DNA of 64,000 nucleotides from positions 1,125,501 to 1,189,500 of the forward strand of contig CP054675.1 of NCBI GenBank assembly GCA_013348845.1, read 5' to 3'. Under the pieces are notes generated by a model that saw nothing but the letters and a program-made list of their open reading frames with translations, did not search any database and was not told where the DNA came from. The stretch is from Candidatus Tepidiaquacella proteinivora. GTDB taxonomy: Bacteria; Bacteroidota; Ignavibacteria; Tepidaquicellales; Tepidaquicellaceae. Position numbers and translations under genes: made by a program. This document shows positions 17,167 to 27,219 of the stretch, in pieces (positions within the stretch are counted from its first letter, which is position 1; every line of letters begins with the position of its first letter).

Positions 17167-18320
17167 AATATTTTTTCTTTTATTCTTTTTATTCCTTCCG
17201 GTATTCTTTTTATTATATATTCTATTTCTTCATCGGTATTAAATCTTCCAAGTCCTATTCTGACTGAGCATGCAATCTCGGCTTTTGTCCTTCCAATAGC
17301 ACTTAACACATAAGATGGTTCTAAAGTTTCAGATGCACATGCGCTCCCAGTACTAACAGCAAGTTCTGAGAATTCGTTTATGAACAACGAATTGCTAATT
17401 CCTTTGAATCCGATGTTAATATTATTGGGTATTCGCTTATAAGGATGTCCATTCAGAAATGCACCTTCTACTTTATTTAGAATATTCTGAATAATTCTAT
17501 CTCTCCAAATAATTTGTTTATTAAATTCTTCAAATAATTTTCTTTTACAAATTTCACAAGCTTTCCCAAATCCAACAATCTCTGCTACATTAAGAGTACC
17601 ACTTCTAATTCCTTTTTCCTGCCCACCACCATGAATTTGAGGTTGCAAATCTATTTTTTTATTAGACTTATTTATATACAATGCTCCTATACCTTTAGGA
17701 CCATATATCTTATGAGCGCTAAAACTCATTAAATCAATGTTAAGTTGTTTTAAATTAATCGGGATTTTTCCAACTGACTGAGCAGCATCTGTATGGAAAA
17801 AAATATTCCTCTCTTTACATAAATCCCCAATCTCTCCTATAGGTTGAATCGTTCCTATTTCATTATTTGCCGACATAATACTTATAAGGATAATATCTTT
17901 ACTTATATTGCTTTTGATATCCTCGGGTGAAATTAACCCTGTATTATCCGGAGATAAGTAAATAACTTTGACACCGAATCTTTCAAGATATTTACAAACA
18001 TTATGTAAAACCTTATGTTCAATTTTACTCGTAATAATATTTATATTTTCCGCGTTAGAATTTTCTACTAATCCTTTTATAGCCAGATTTATACTTTCAG
18101 TGGTACCACTTGTAAAAATTATTTCTTCAGGATCAGCATTTATTAAAGAAGCAATTTGTTCTCTCGCAATTTCTACAGCAGCAAATGCTTCCCTACCTAA
18201 TTTGTGTGAAGTGCTTGACGGATTTCCATATCGCTCTTTTAAATAAGGAAGCATAGCTTCAAGAACTTCCGGGTCAATTTGTGTTGTAGAATTGTTATCA
18301 AGATATATTATTTTATCCAT
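17163..18320 (-). CDS. Cysteine desulfurase, IscS/NifS family
   Basis: A 385-residue class V aminotransferase-fold PLP enzyme that takes sulfur from cysteine for Fe-S cluster and thiocofactor synthesis. It begins YLDNNSTTQIDPEV, has the cofactor motif HTDAAQSVGKIP, the PLP lysine in SAHKIYGPKG and the catalytic cysteine Cys328 in STGSACASETLEPS. Its short active loop and length fit group I (IscS/NifS). It heads a two-gene unit with iscA and is divergent from the transglutaminase-fusion gene. Confidence 0.96.
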   Translation of the reverse strand: MDKIIYLDNNSTTQIDPEVLEAMLPYLKERYGNPSSTSHKLGREAFAAVEIAREQIASLINADPEEIIFTSGTTESINLAIKGLVENSNAENINIITSKIEHKVLHNVCKYLERFGVKVIYLSPDNTGLISPEDIKSNISKDIILISIMSANNEIGTIQPIGEIGDLCKERNIFFHTDAAQSVGKIPINLKQLNIDLMSFSAHKIYGPKGIGALYINKSNKKIDLQPQIHGGGQEKGIRSGTLNVAEIVGFGKACEICKRKLFEEFNKQIIWRDRIIQNILNKVEGAFLNGHPYKRIPNNINIGFKGISNSLFINEFSELAVSTGSACASETLEPSYVLSAIGRTKAEIACSVRIGLGRFNTDEEIEYIIKRIPEGIKRIKEKIL

Positions 18321-18464
18321 ATAACAAAAATAAGAAACATTTATTAGATTTATAATTCTTTTAGTTCTTATTCAAAAAACTTCAAAACTTATTCTTCTAT
18401 TTCCAATTTTTTCCAAAGAAATTCAATTCTTTTTTAACTAATTTATAATAAAAATTAAATAATT

Positions 18465-20096
18465 ATGAGAAAACTTTTATTTTTTATTTTCTTTCTTTCT
18501 TACACCTGCACATTTTCTTACACAGGTGAAATAATTAAATTTTTTGATTCACCCGGAAAATTTCCAACTGGCATTTGTTTTGATGGGAAAAACCTCTGGG
18601 TAGCTGATAGAGAAACAGATAAATTATATTGTATAGATCCGGAAAATGGAAAGATATACAGAGTAATAGAATCACCTGCATATTGGCCTATGGGAATTGC
18701 ATTCGATGGGAAATATCTCTGGAATTCCGATATTAGAGGCTTAACTGATAAATCAGAAGATTTAGATGGTATGATTTTTAAAATTGATCCAAATGATGGA
18801 ACAATTTTAAAAACTTTAAATGCCCCTACTAAATCCCCAATCGGTTTAACTTTTGACGGAAAATATTTATGGTGTATTGATGATAAAGCGGATAAAGTTA
18901 TACAATTTAGTCCTATTGATGGAACTACAATAAAATCTTTCAAAGCTCCTTCACCTGATGTTACAGGAATTTGTTTTGATGGTAAATATTTATGGATATC
19001 GGATAGGATTTTAGATGAAATTTATATGGTTGACCCTGAAACCGGACTTGTATTATTAATTACCGATGCTCCAGGTAAGTATGTATTTGGTCTGGCTACT
19101 GATGGGAATACACTCTGGGCGGTTGATTATCAGGAGGATAAAATATTCCAATTGAAGATTAGAGATGATGAAAAAATTTACAGGAAGAATCCACAATATC
19201 ATAAAGTTGTATTTACTCATAGTGTAAAATGTTTTGGCCCAGGAAAAATAAAAACTCTTGATGTAAATATTGCTCTTGCAGAAGATAGAGATAATCAAAA
19301 AATCCTTGAACCAATTTCATTCAATTTTACACCGACTGATATTTTAACAGATAAATGGGATCAAAAAACAGCACATTTTAGTTTTCAAAATATAAAACCC
19401 GGAGAATCTATAAATATTCAAGTTACTACTATATTTAAAACCTATTTAGTAAGATACTTTATATATCCGGAATTTGTTGGAACTCTTGAACAAATTCCAT
19501 CTGATATTAAAGAAAAATATCTTGAAGATGATGAAAAATATCAAATATACAGTGATATTATTCAAAAAACTGTTAGAGAAGTTGTTGGAAATGAAAAAAA
19601 TCCTTATTGGATTATGAGAAAAATACATCAGTTTGTAATTAATCATTTAACCTACCTTATGGATGGAATGTGGGATACTGCACCAACAGTTATAGTGAAT
19701 AAACACGGTTCATGTTCGGAGTATTCTTTTGTATTTATATCATTATGCAGAGCGGCAGGCTTACCTACCAGATATGTAGGCTCAACTTGGATAAAAAAAG
19801 ATGAGGCAAGTTTAGACGAAGTTTATCATAGATGGGTAGAAGTATATTTACCAAATTATGGTTGGGTTCCAACCGACCCAACACATGGTGACCGTGAACT
19901 GCCAAGAGATCAGGCTTATCCGATAGGTTATGTAAGTAATTCTGCTTTAATAACAACACAATCTTGTGGTGCATCTGAAACTCTTGAATGGACATACAAC
20001 AGCAATATTTTTTACACAACAGAACCAAAAACTAATGTAAATATTACCCACTTTGCTGATTGGGAACCCGTAGATAAAACAAAGTACGAAAAATAA
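18465..20096 (+). CDS. Secreted beta-propeller / transglutaminase-like fusion protein
   Basis: A 543-residue exported protein (signal peptide about 1-19). Residues 25-240 carry about five to six repeats built on FDGKYLWxxD, like a six-bladed YncE/NHL-type propeller. A linking beta domain follows, then a transglutaminase core (about 370-480) with catalytic triad Cys417 (GSCSEYSF), His455 (YHRWVEVYL) and Asp471 (WVPTDPT). There is no T9SS sorting domain at the C-terminus. Transglutaminase-like folds here may be proteases or crosslinkers; the substrate is unknown. It stands alone, divergent from iscS and ended by a terminator. Confidence 0.85.
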   Translation: MRKLLFFIFFLSYTCTFSYTGEIIKFFDSPGKFPTGICFDGKNLWVADRETDKLYCIDPENGKIYRVIESPAYWPMGIAFDGKYLWNSDIRGLTDKSEDLDGMIFKIDPNDGTILKTLNAPTKSPIGLTFDGKYLWCIDDKADKVIQFSPIDGTTIKSFKAPSPDVTGICFDGKYLWISDRILDEIYMVDPETGLVLLITDAPGKYVFGLATDGNTLWAVDYQEDKIFQLKIRDDEKIYRKNPQYHKVVFTHSVKCFGPGKIKTLDVNIALAEDRDNQKILEPISFNFTPTDILTDKWDQKTAHFSFQNIKPGESINIQVTTIFKTYLVRYFIYPEFVGTLEQIPSDIKEKYLEDDEKYQIYSDIIQKTVREVVGNEKNPYWIMRKIHQFVINHLTYLMDGMWDTAPTVIVNKHGSCSEYSFVFISLCRAAGLPTRYVGSTWIKKDEASLDEVYHRWVEVYLPNYGWVPTDPTHGDRELPRDQAYPIGYVSNSALITTQSCGASETLEWTYNSNIFYTTEPKTNVNITHFADWEPVDKTKYEK

Positions 20097-20123
20097 TATA
20101 AATCAGCTATTTTATTTTATATA

Positions 20124-20167
20124 AAAAAAGCAGTGCGTTTCGTTATGAAAGCACTGCTTTTTTATCA
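20124..20167. terminator. Bidirectional Rho-independent terminator
   Basis: Inverted repeat AAAAAAGCAGTGC (20124-20136) and its complement (20151-20163), with an inner TTTC/GAAA pairing, flanked by A and T runs. It lies between the convergent propeller/transglutaminase gene and pepT and has U-tracts on both strands, so it can end both. Confidence 0.9.
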
Positions 20168-20181
20168 GTATTGAAAATAAT

Positions 20182-21411
20182 TTATTCCTGAGCGTACAAT
20201 TCTATGATCTTAATTATGACATCCTTTGCTTTTTCCATTGTTTCAACTGAAACATATTCAAATTTGCCATGGAAATTCATACCACCAGCAAATATATTAG
20301 GACAGGGTAATCCCATATATGATAACTTTGAACCATCCGTTCCACCTCGAATCGGGACTACTTTTGGTTGAACACCAACGAGCTCCATTGCTTTCTTTGC
20401 AATTTCAACAATGTGAAAAACAGGTTCCACTTTTTCTCTCATATTATAATATTGGTCAACAACTTCAATAGATAATACATCTTTACCATATTTCTCCTTA
20501 ATAAACTCACCAGCCTTTTCAATGAATTTTTTCTTATGCTCAAACTTTGTTCTATCATGTTCTCTTATAATATATATTAATGTCGCATTTTCAACTGAAC
20601 CATCAAATTTTATTAAATGGTAAAATCCTTCATAATCCTGAGTATATTCCGGTCTTTCATTTACAGGAAGTAATGAATTAAATTCCATAGCTATCAATAT
20701 TGCATTAAGCATTTTATTTTTCGCATAACCCGGATGGACATTTCTTCCCTGAATTTTCACAGTCGCTTTAGCTGCATTGAAGTTTTCATATTCAAGCTCA
20801 CCAGGTCCGCTTCCATCTATTGTATATGCAAATTGAGCACCGAATTTAGTAACATCAAATTTATCCACACCTCTTCCAATTTCCTCATCGGGAGTAAATG
20901 CTATCTTAATCGTACCATGTTTGACCTGCGGGTTCTTGACGAAATATTCTATTGCACTGATAATTGCTGCAATTCCTGCCTTATCATCGGCACCAAGCAA
21001 TGTATTACCATCAGTTGTAATTAAAGTATGTCCAATAAATTCTTTCATCTCCGGAAATAACTTTGGAGATAGGACAAGATTTTTCTCCTTATTTATAATG
21101 ATATCACCTCCATCGTAATTTTTTATAATCTGAGGATTTACATTTTCGCCGGACATATCAGGACTTGTATCCATATGTGAAATAAAACCAATAACAGGTA
21201 CATCCCTATCTATATTTGATGGTAATGTTGCCATAACATAACCATTTTCGTCGAGTGATACATCAGAAAGTCCAAGTGATTTCAACTCTTCCACAAGTAA
21301 TTTTGCTAATACAAGTTGTTTCTCAGTACTTGGACAGGTTTGAGAGTTCTCATCCGATTGCGTATCTATCTTTATATACTTTAAAAATCTTTCTATTAAT
21401 TTTTCATCCAT
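20182..21411 (-). CDS. pepT: Peptidase T (tripeptide aminopeptidase)
   Basis: The 409-residue M20B zinc peptidase removes the N-terminal residue of tripeptides. The metal-binding motifs are visible: [30 protein letters not shown] (catalytic Glu then ligand Glu), TIDGSGPGE and the C-terminal NFHGKFE. Length is normal. It is preceded on the same strand by the OPT transporter gene (61 nt), which links peptide uptake to hydrolysis. Cytosolic. Confidence 0.96.
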   Translation of the reverse strand: MDEKLIERFLKYIKIDTQSDENSQTCPSTEKQLVLAKLLVEELKSLGLSDVSLDENGYVMATLPSNIDRDVPVIGFISHMDTSPDMSGENVNPQIIKNYDGGDIIINKEKNLVLSPKLFPEMKEFIGHTLITTDGNTLLGADDKAGIAAIISAIEYFVKNPQVKHGTIKIAFTPDEEIGRGVDKFDVTKFGAQFAYTIDGSGPGELEYENFNAAKATVKIQGRNVHPGYAKNKMLNAILIAMEFNSLLPVNERPEYTQDYEGFYHLIKFDGSVENATLIYIIREHDRTKFEHKKKFIEKAGEFIKEKYGKDVLSIEVVDQYYNMREKVEPVFHIVEIAKKAMELVGVQPKVVPIRGGTDGSKLSYMGLPCPNIFAGGMNFHGKFEYVSVETMEKAKDVIIKIIELYAQE

Positions 21412-21472
21412 TTTTTATTTAAGTTTAAGATTAATAAAATATAGTTAATAAATATGGATTACATAATAACTC

Positions 21473-23587
21473 TTATTCATCTACTTTTGCTCTGTATGTA
21501 TCCCATATGAAATAACTAATTAATAACACAAAAGTAATAAAAGCGGTAATTTGGGGACCAAATTCGTCATCACTCCATATTCTTGTATTTAAATCAACGC
21601 CGAAGAATAAAAGCAATGCACCTATAACCCCAAAAATCGCAGCACCAGCAATAAATCCAGATGCTATTAAATTTCCACGATTATATCTGGCTTTAACAAG
21701 ATTTTCATCTTTTGAGCTTTTCTTTACAAAATGAGCAATTAAACCACCTACAAGAAGAGGTGTATTCAGGTCAAGAGGTATAAACATACCTAATGCAAAA
21801 GCTAATGGAGAAATGCCAATGAAATACATTAAAACAGAAATCAAAGCTCCTACAATAAATAATATCCAATTAAAAGATGCGCCTTTCATCATAAGTGGCT
21901 CAATAACAGCAGCCATAGTATTCGCCTGAGGTGCAACAAGAGGTTTAGCATTCTTAGATTCCAATTCATACTTTGCGATCAGTTGCTGATCTGCTGTATT
22001 ATTTTTTATCGCTTGAATCTCTTCCTTCGTCATTATTTTTTGATTTGTAAGGTAATCATCAGAGGTAAATCCATATGAATTTGCAAGAATGAAAATTACG
22101 ATACCAACAGTTGCTGCTGATAATAGTGTGCCAAGAAATTTCCAGGATTGTTGTTTATATGGTGAAGACCCAAGCCAGTAACCAATTTTTAAATCAGTAA
22201 TAAAGCCACCAGCCATAGATAATGCTGTACATACAATACCACCAATAATCATCGAGCTTACCATACCCTGCCATCCTTTAAGTCCTACTCCAACGAGTAT
22301 AAATGATGATAAAATTAAAGTCATCAAAGTCATACCAGAAACTGGATTAGTACCTACAATTGCAATTGCATTTGCAGCAACAGTTGTAAATAAAAATGAG
22401 ACTATCAATATTGTAGCCAATGCTACTACTGCCTGAACAACAGTAACTTGCACTCCAACTATAAGAAATACGAAAATTGCTAAAGCAGTAAGAATAATAA
22501 ACATTAAGATGAAATTCATCTTAATATCTTTTTGAGTTCTTAACTCTTCAGTCTTACCAATTGCGGAAGATTTCGTAAAACTACCAACAGCAAGCTTAAA
22601 AGCATCTGCAATAACTTTTGAAGACCTTAAAATTCCAATAATTCCTGCCATAGCGATAGCACCAATACCAATAAATCTCACATAATCTTTAAAAATAATT
22701 TCAGGAGGTTGTGAAGCGAATGTAAGAACCTGCCCCTTTGAATCAGTAAAAGTACCACCGGGTATATTCGCAATAAGCGGAATCAATACAAGCCAGGAAA
22801 ACATAGAACCGACAGCAATTATTGTAGAAAATCTCAACCCAACAAGATAACCAAAACTAAATATTAGTGAACTAACATTTAATTTAAAAACCATTTTTAC
22901 TTTATCATATAAATAATGACCATAAGGTAAAATTTTAGTAGTAACAACATCATCCCATAATCTTAAAGAACTAAATAAGAAATCATAAATACCACCAATT
23001 AATCCACTGACAACAAGAATAATAGCTTGTTTTCCACCTTTTTCACCAGTTACAAGAATTTCTGTTGTTGCTGTGGCTTCCGGGAAAGGAAATTTTCCGT
23101 GCATATCTTTAACGAAATATTTCCTGAATGGAATTAAAAATAAAATCCCAAGAATACCACCAAGAAGAGAAGAAAAGAAAATCTGGAAAAAATTAACCTG
23201 TATATCTGGATATTTATGTTGTAAAATATAAAGAGCAGGAATTGTAAATATTGCTCCTGCAACAATTACACCAGAGCATGCACCTATTGACTGAATAATC
23301 ACATTTTGACCAAGCGCTCCAACTTTTTTAGTTAAATATGAAACTCCAACTGCAATAATCGCAATTGGTATAGCTGCTTCAAATACCTGTCCTATTTTTA
23401 ACCCGGCATAAGCAGCTGCAGCAGAAAAAATTACCGCCATTACCAAACCTAAAAAAACTGAATAACCTGTTACTTCAGGAAATACTTTTGTAGGGGACAT
23501 TATAGGCTCGTAAGTTTCACCAGGGTTTAATTCCCTGTGAGCATTCTCAGGAAGCCCTTTTATTACTTCTTGGTTTTCATGAGACAT
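21473..23587 (-). CDS. OPT family oligopeptide transporter
   Basis: The 704-residue integral membrane protein has about 14-16 hydrophobic segments. Family landmarks are AAAAYAGLKIGQVFEAAIPI near the N-terminus, KYFVKDMHGKFPFPEATATTE in the first third and ANAIAIVGTNPVSGMT in the middle. OPT carriers import oligopeptides or metal chelates with protons. AAGGAG precedes the ATG by 8 nt, a clear Shine-Dalgarno. It sits 14 nt after the POT transporter gene and upstream of pepT, so the three probably form one operon for peptide use. Confidence 0.94.
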   Translation of the reverse strand: MSHENQEVIKGLPENAHRELNPGETYEPIMSPTKVFPEVTGYSVFLGLVMAVIFSAAAAYAGLKIGQVFEAAIPIAIIAVGVSYLTKKVGALGQNVIIQSIGACSGVIVAGAIFTIPALYILQHKYPDIQVNFFQIFFSSLLGGILGILFLIPFRKYFVKDMHGKFPFPEATATTEILVTGEKGGKQAIILVVSGLIGGIYDFLFSSLRLWDDVVTTKILPYGHYLYDKVKMVFKLNVSSLIFSFGYLVGLRFSTIIAVGSMFSWLVLIPLIANIPGGTFTDSKGQVLTFASQPPEIIFKDYVRFIGIGAIAMAGIIGILRSSKVIADAFKLAVGSFTKSSAIGKTEELRTQKDIKMNFILMFIILTALAIFVFLIVGVQVTVVQAVVALATILIVSFLFTTVAANAIAIVGTNPVSGMTLMTLILSSFILVGVGLKGWQGMVSSMIIGGIVCTALSMAGGFITDLKIGYWLGSSPYKQQSWKFLGTLLSAATVGIVIFILANSYGFTSDDYLTNQKIMTKEEIQAIKNNTADQQLIAKYELESKNAKPLVAPQANTMAAVIEPLMMKGASFNWILFIVGALISVLMYFIGISPLAFALGMFIPLDLNTPLLVGGLIAHFVKKSSKDENLVKARYNRGNLIASGFIAGAAIFGVIGALLLFFGVDLNTRIWSDDEFGPQITAFITFVLLISYFIWDTYRAKVDE

Positions 23588-23601
23588 TATTTTACTCCTT
23601 T

Positions 23602-25293
23602 TTATGTTTTAGTTGCAGATTCAAGTCGTTTTAAAATAGAAAATATAAATACTGCCGATATTAACGAAGTTATTACAAGTAAAGTAAAAGTTTGCCAAAG
23701 TTCCCAATTCCTGTATGGGATTGCTATAACTCCGGAGAGATAATTTCCTAATGCTGTTGCAAATAACCAGCCACCTTGCATTAATCCTTTCAAATTTGGT
23801 GGTGCAACTTTAGCTACAAAGGAAAGCCCCATAGGACTTAAAAACAATTCTGCTATAGTTAAAGTAAAATAAGTTGAAATTAACCAATATGGTGAAACCA
23901 ATACATCAGATACAGATCCTTTTGTAGTATCAAAAATATGTTTAGGACTATCAAGCATACTTCCGTCTTTTCCAATTAATGATACAATAACCAAAATAAC
24001 ATAAGCTAAAGCAGCAATTAACATACCTATACCAATTTTCTTCGGTGAAGAAATTTCTTTCCCTTTTCTCATCATCATTCCAAAGAAACTAACTACCACT
24101 GGCGTTAAAAAGACTACAAATATTGGATTAAAAGCCTGAAAAGTTTCAGGGTCTATTCTGTGCGTTTCCTGAAATCCACTATATCTGAAATATAAAACTA
24201 TTGCACCAACAACGGCTAATATTAATCCAATAATTCTTCTTGTTGCAGTAGAACTTTTCAAAATCAGAAATATAATTCCCATTATAACAGCAATGAGGGA
24301 AATTAATGCTGGTAAATCAAACAAAATATAATTTAATCTACTAACAATACCAACTGTATAGTTTTTGGCAAATAATGTTAGCACTAAGCCATTCTGATGA
24401 AATGCCATCCAGAAAAATATTACGGTTATGAAAACAAGAATTAGCGCGATAATCCTTTCTTTTGTTTGTTTAGGGGTCAATTCAATTTTTGCACCAGACT
24501 GAGTGGATTTTTTATGTAAATAATCTGCATGTTTAAAATATTTTCTAAAAGAGATAAAAATAAAGAATGATACAACAATTGCAGCGGCTGCTACAACAAA
24601 ACCCATATTATAAGCCGCACTTAATGAAGTAAGATAACTTTTACAAAATGTAATTAAATCCACTGTTGCATTTCCTGTCTGTGTTTGCGCTATTTGTGTT
24701 AATTCATTTAAAGATTCAGCAGGAAGACTGGAAGGATCCTTTAAAAAACTATGAGCTAATCTTGGTATTCTTGCATCATAGACAAAATTATCAAAAGAGA
24801 GAAACAGGTTTCTCATTCCAGTAGCTGCAAATGGAGCAAAGAATGCACCAACATTAATTCCCATATAATAGATATTAAACGCTGTATCTTGAAGCTTTCT
24901 ATATTTTTCGTCTTCATAAAGATTACCGAGCAAAACCACCATATTACCTTTGAATAAACCAGTACCAAGTGCAATAATAAATAATGATGCAAATAACAGA
25001 AATGTTCCGGCTGGTGGGTATGATAATAATGTATAACCAATAAACATAGTAACTATTCCAACTATAACGACTTTTCCATAACCAAGCCTATCAGCTATAA
25101 ACCCACCAATTAAAGGGAGAGCATAAACTGCGGCAAGGAAAATTCCCCATACCTGCCCGATTTGCGATTCAGAAATACCGAGCTTGGATTCAATAAATAA
25201 AGTAAAAATAGCAAGCATCGTGTAATATCCGAATCTTTCTCCCATATTCGATAACGCGAGAACATACAACCCTTTTGGATGTCCTTTAAACAT
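23602..25293 (-). CDS. POT family proton-dependent peptide transporter
   Basis: The 563-residue MFS-type transporter imports di- and tripeptides. The POT signatures are present: MGERFGYYTMLAIFTLF (an ExxER-like motif), GGFIADRLGYGK, then FNIYYMGINVGAFFAPF. The C-terminal half has PYWLISTYFTLTIAELFLSPMG, the second POT motif region. A hydrophilic loop at about 180-215 separates two helices. It is the first gene of the peptide-use operon and is divergent from the lipoprotein metallopeptidase gene. Confidence 0.95.
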   Translation of the reverse strand: MFKGHPKGLYVLALSNMGERFGYYTMLAIFTLFIESKLGISESQIGQVWGIFLAAVYALPLIGGFIADRLGYGKVVIVGIVTMFIGYTLLSYPPAGTFLLFASLFIIALGTGLFKGNMVVLLGNLYEDEKYRKLQDTAFNIYYMGINVGAFFAPFAATGMRNLFLSFDNFVYDARIPRLAHSFLKDPSSLPAESLNELTQIAQTQTGNATVDLITFCKSYLTSLSAAYNMGFVVAAAAIVVSFFIFISFRKYFKHADYLHKKSTQSGAKIELTPKQTKERIIALILVFITVIFFWMAFHQNGLVLTLFAKNYTVGIVSRLNYILFDLPALISLIAVIMGIIFLILKSSTATRRIIGLILAVVGAIVLYFRYSGFQETHRIDPETFQAFNPIFVVFLTPVVVSFFGMMMRKGKEISSPKKIGIGMLIAALAYVILVIVSLIGKDGSMLDSPKHIFDTTKGSVSDVLVSPYWLISTYFTLTIAELFLSPMGLSFVAKVAPPNLKGLMQGGWLFATALGNYLSGVIAIPYRNWELWQTFTLLVITSLISAVFIFSILKRLESATKT

Positions 25294-25467
25294 TTAAATT
25301 CTTTTTAGTTTATAAAAAATCATTTAAAAAAATTATGATTTGTGAAAATAAGAATTATATTTTACTAATTCAAATGCTTAACTATTCATATTCAAAAATC
25401 TTTTTAAATTGAAACTTTCAATAAATTATGTTTTTTTTAATAATGCATAAACTAAACCAACCTTTAT

Positions 25468-27168
25468 ATGAAAAATCAAATTTCACAATCACTCACAATT
25501 TTTCTGGCAATCATATTATCACTACTTATGATATCCTGTGGTTCCAAAAAGGATGAACAAATGAATAATGAGTTTAAAGAATTTATAAAAAACTGGGAAA
25601 CCCAATACATACCATTGTATAAAGAAGCAAACCTTGCTTACTGGGATGCATCGATTAGCGGGAAAAAAGAAGATTTCGATAAAGTACTTGAATTACAAAA
25701 CAAAATTACAGCATTATTTTCTGATAAAGAGTCGTTTGAAAAATTAAAAAAGATTAAAGAATCAGGAGCAATTAAAGATGAAATTGATAAGCGTCAGTTA
25801 GAGGTTTTGTATCTTGCCTATCTGGGTAATCAAATAGATACATCTTTACTAAATGCAGTAAATAAACTTCAAAATGAAATAGAACAAAAATACACAAATT
25901 TCAGAGCAGAAGTAAACGGGAAAAAACTTACTGATAATGAAATCGAAGAAATACTAACTACCTCAAAAAATTCAAAAGAATTACAAGCTGTTTGGGAAGC
26001 CCATAAAAAAATAGGTACAGTAGTAGCAGATGATATCAAACAACTTGTTAAAATGAGAAATGAAATTGCAAAGAAACTCGGTTTCAATAATTATCATGAA
26101 ATGAGTCTTAAATTAAGAGAACAGGACCCAAACGAAATATTAAAACTTTTTGATGAGCTTGATAATCTGACAAAAGATGCTTTTGCAAAAGAGAAAGAAA
26201 ATATTGATAAATTTTTCACAGAGAGATATAAAATATCTAAAGAAGATTTGATGCCATGGCATTATCAAAATAGATTCTTCCAGGAAGCCCCCAAAATATA
26301 TGAAGTTGATCTTGATGTATATTATAAAGATAAAGATTTAGTTAAACTTACTTCAGAATATTATAATGGAATCGGATTACTAATTGATGATATTATATCA
26401 AAAAGTGATTTATTTGAAAAACCCGGAAAAAATCAACATGCATACTGTACTGATATAGACAATGAGGGTGATGTCAGAGTTTTATGCAACATAAAACCAA
26501 ATGAGAAATGGATGAATACAATGTTACATGAATATGGCCACGCTGTATATGACAAATTCATTGACAGACAATTACCTTTTTCATTAAGAGACCCAGCCCA
26601 TACATTCACAACTGAAGCAATTGCACAGTTATTTGGTAGGATGGCTACAAATGCCAAATGGATAAAGGATATGCTTGGTATCAGAGATGAAGAATTCAAT
26701 AAAATTAAAGATGATTGTTTTAAATCCCTTCGTTTGCATCAGCTTACTTTCAGCCGCTGGTCACAGGTTATGTTCAGATTTGAAAAAAGTATGTATGAAA
26801 ACCCTGACCAAGACTTAAACAAACTCTGGTGGGACTTAGTAGAAAAATACCAGCTATTAAAAAAGCCTGAAGGGAGAAATCAACCAGACTGGGCATCAAA
26901 GATACATATTGCAACAGTCCCTTGTTATTATCATAACTACTTATTAGGTGAATTACTCGCATCACAGCTGCAAAATTACATAGTAAAAAACATAATAAAA
27001 TCGGACGATTTAATAAATCAAAGTTTTAAGAATAATACAGAAGTTGGAAAATATCTTAAGGAAAAAGTATTTGCTCCAGGTGCAAAATATTTCTGGAACG
27101 ATATGATTGAAAAAGCAACTGGAGAAAAACTTACTCCAAAATATTACGCAAAACAATTCGTAAATTAA
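25468..27168 (+). CDS. Lipoprotein zinc metallopeptidase, M2/M3-like (peptidyl-dipeptidase type)
   Basis: The 566-residue protein carries lipobox LLMISC (Cys24), so it is a lipoprotein facing the periplasm or surface. The zinc site is HEYGH (354-358, in TMLHEYGHAVYD) with a likely third ligand Glu383 in TTEAIAQLFGRM, 25 residues on, as in gluzincins of the ACE (M2) and oligopeptidase (M3) clans. The all-helical N-terminal half fits those families. Such enzymes cut dipeptides or short peptides, which suits its place opposite the peptide transporters. M2 is my first choice; M3 is possible. Confidence 0.87.
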   Translation: MKNQISQSLTIFLAIILSLLMISCGSKKDEQMNNEFKEFIKNWETQYIPLYKEANLAYWDASISGKKEDFDKVLELQNKITALFSDKESFEKLKKIKESGAIKDEIDKRQLEVLYLAYLGNQIDTSLLNAVNKLQNEIEQKYTNFRAEVNGKKLTDNEIEEILTTSKNSKELQAVWEAHKKIGTVVADDIKQLVKMRNEIAKKLGFNNYHEMSLKLREQDPNEILKLFDELDNLTKDAFAKEKENIDKFFTERYKISKEDLMPWHYQNRFFQEAPKIYEVDLDVYYKDKDLVKLTSEYYNGIGLLIDDIISKSDLFEKPGKNQHAYCTDIDNEGDVRVLCNIKPNEKWMNTMLHEYGHAVYDKFIDRQLPFSLRDPAHTFTTEAIAQLFGRMATNAKWIKDMLGIRDEEFNKIKDDCFKSLRLHQLTFSRWSQVMFRFEKSMYENPDQDLNKLWWDLVEKYQLLKKPEGRNQPDWASKIHIATVPCYYHNYLLGELLASQLQNYIVKNIIKSDDLINQSFKNNTEVGKYLKEKVFAPGAKYFWNDMIEKATGEKLTPKYYAKQFVN

Positions 27169-27219
27169 TTTCTTTTTAATTATTGAGTAAATCATTTTCA
27201 TAAATCATTAAGATTTAAA

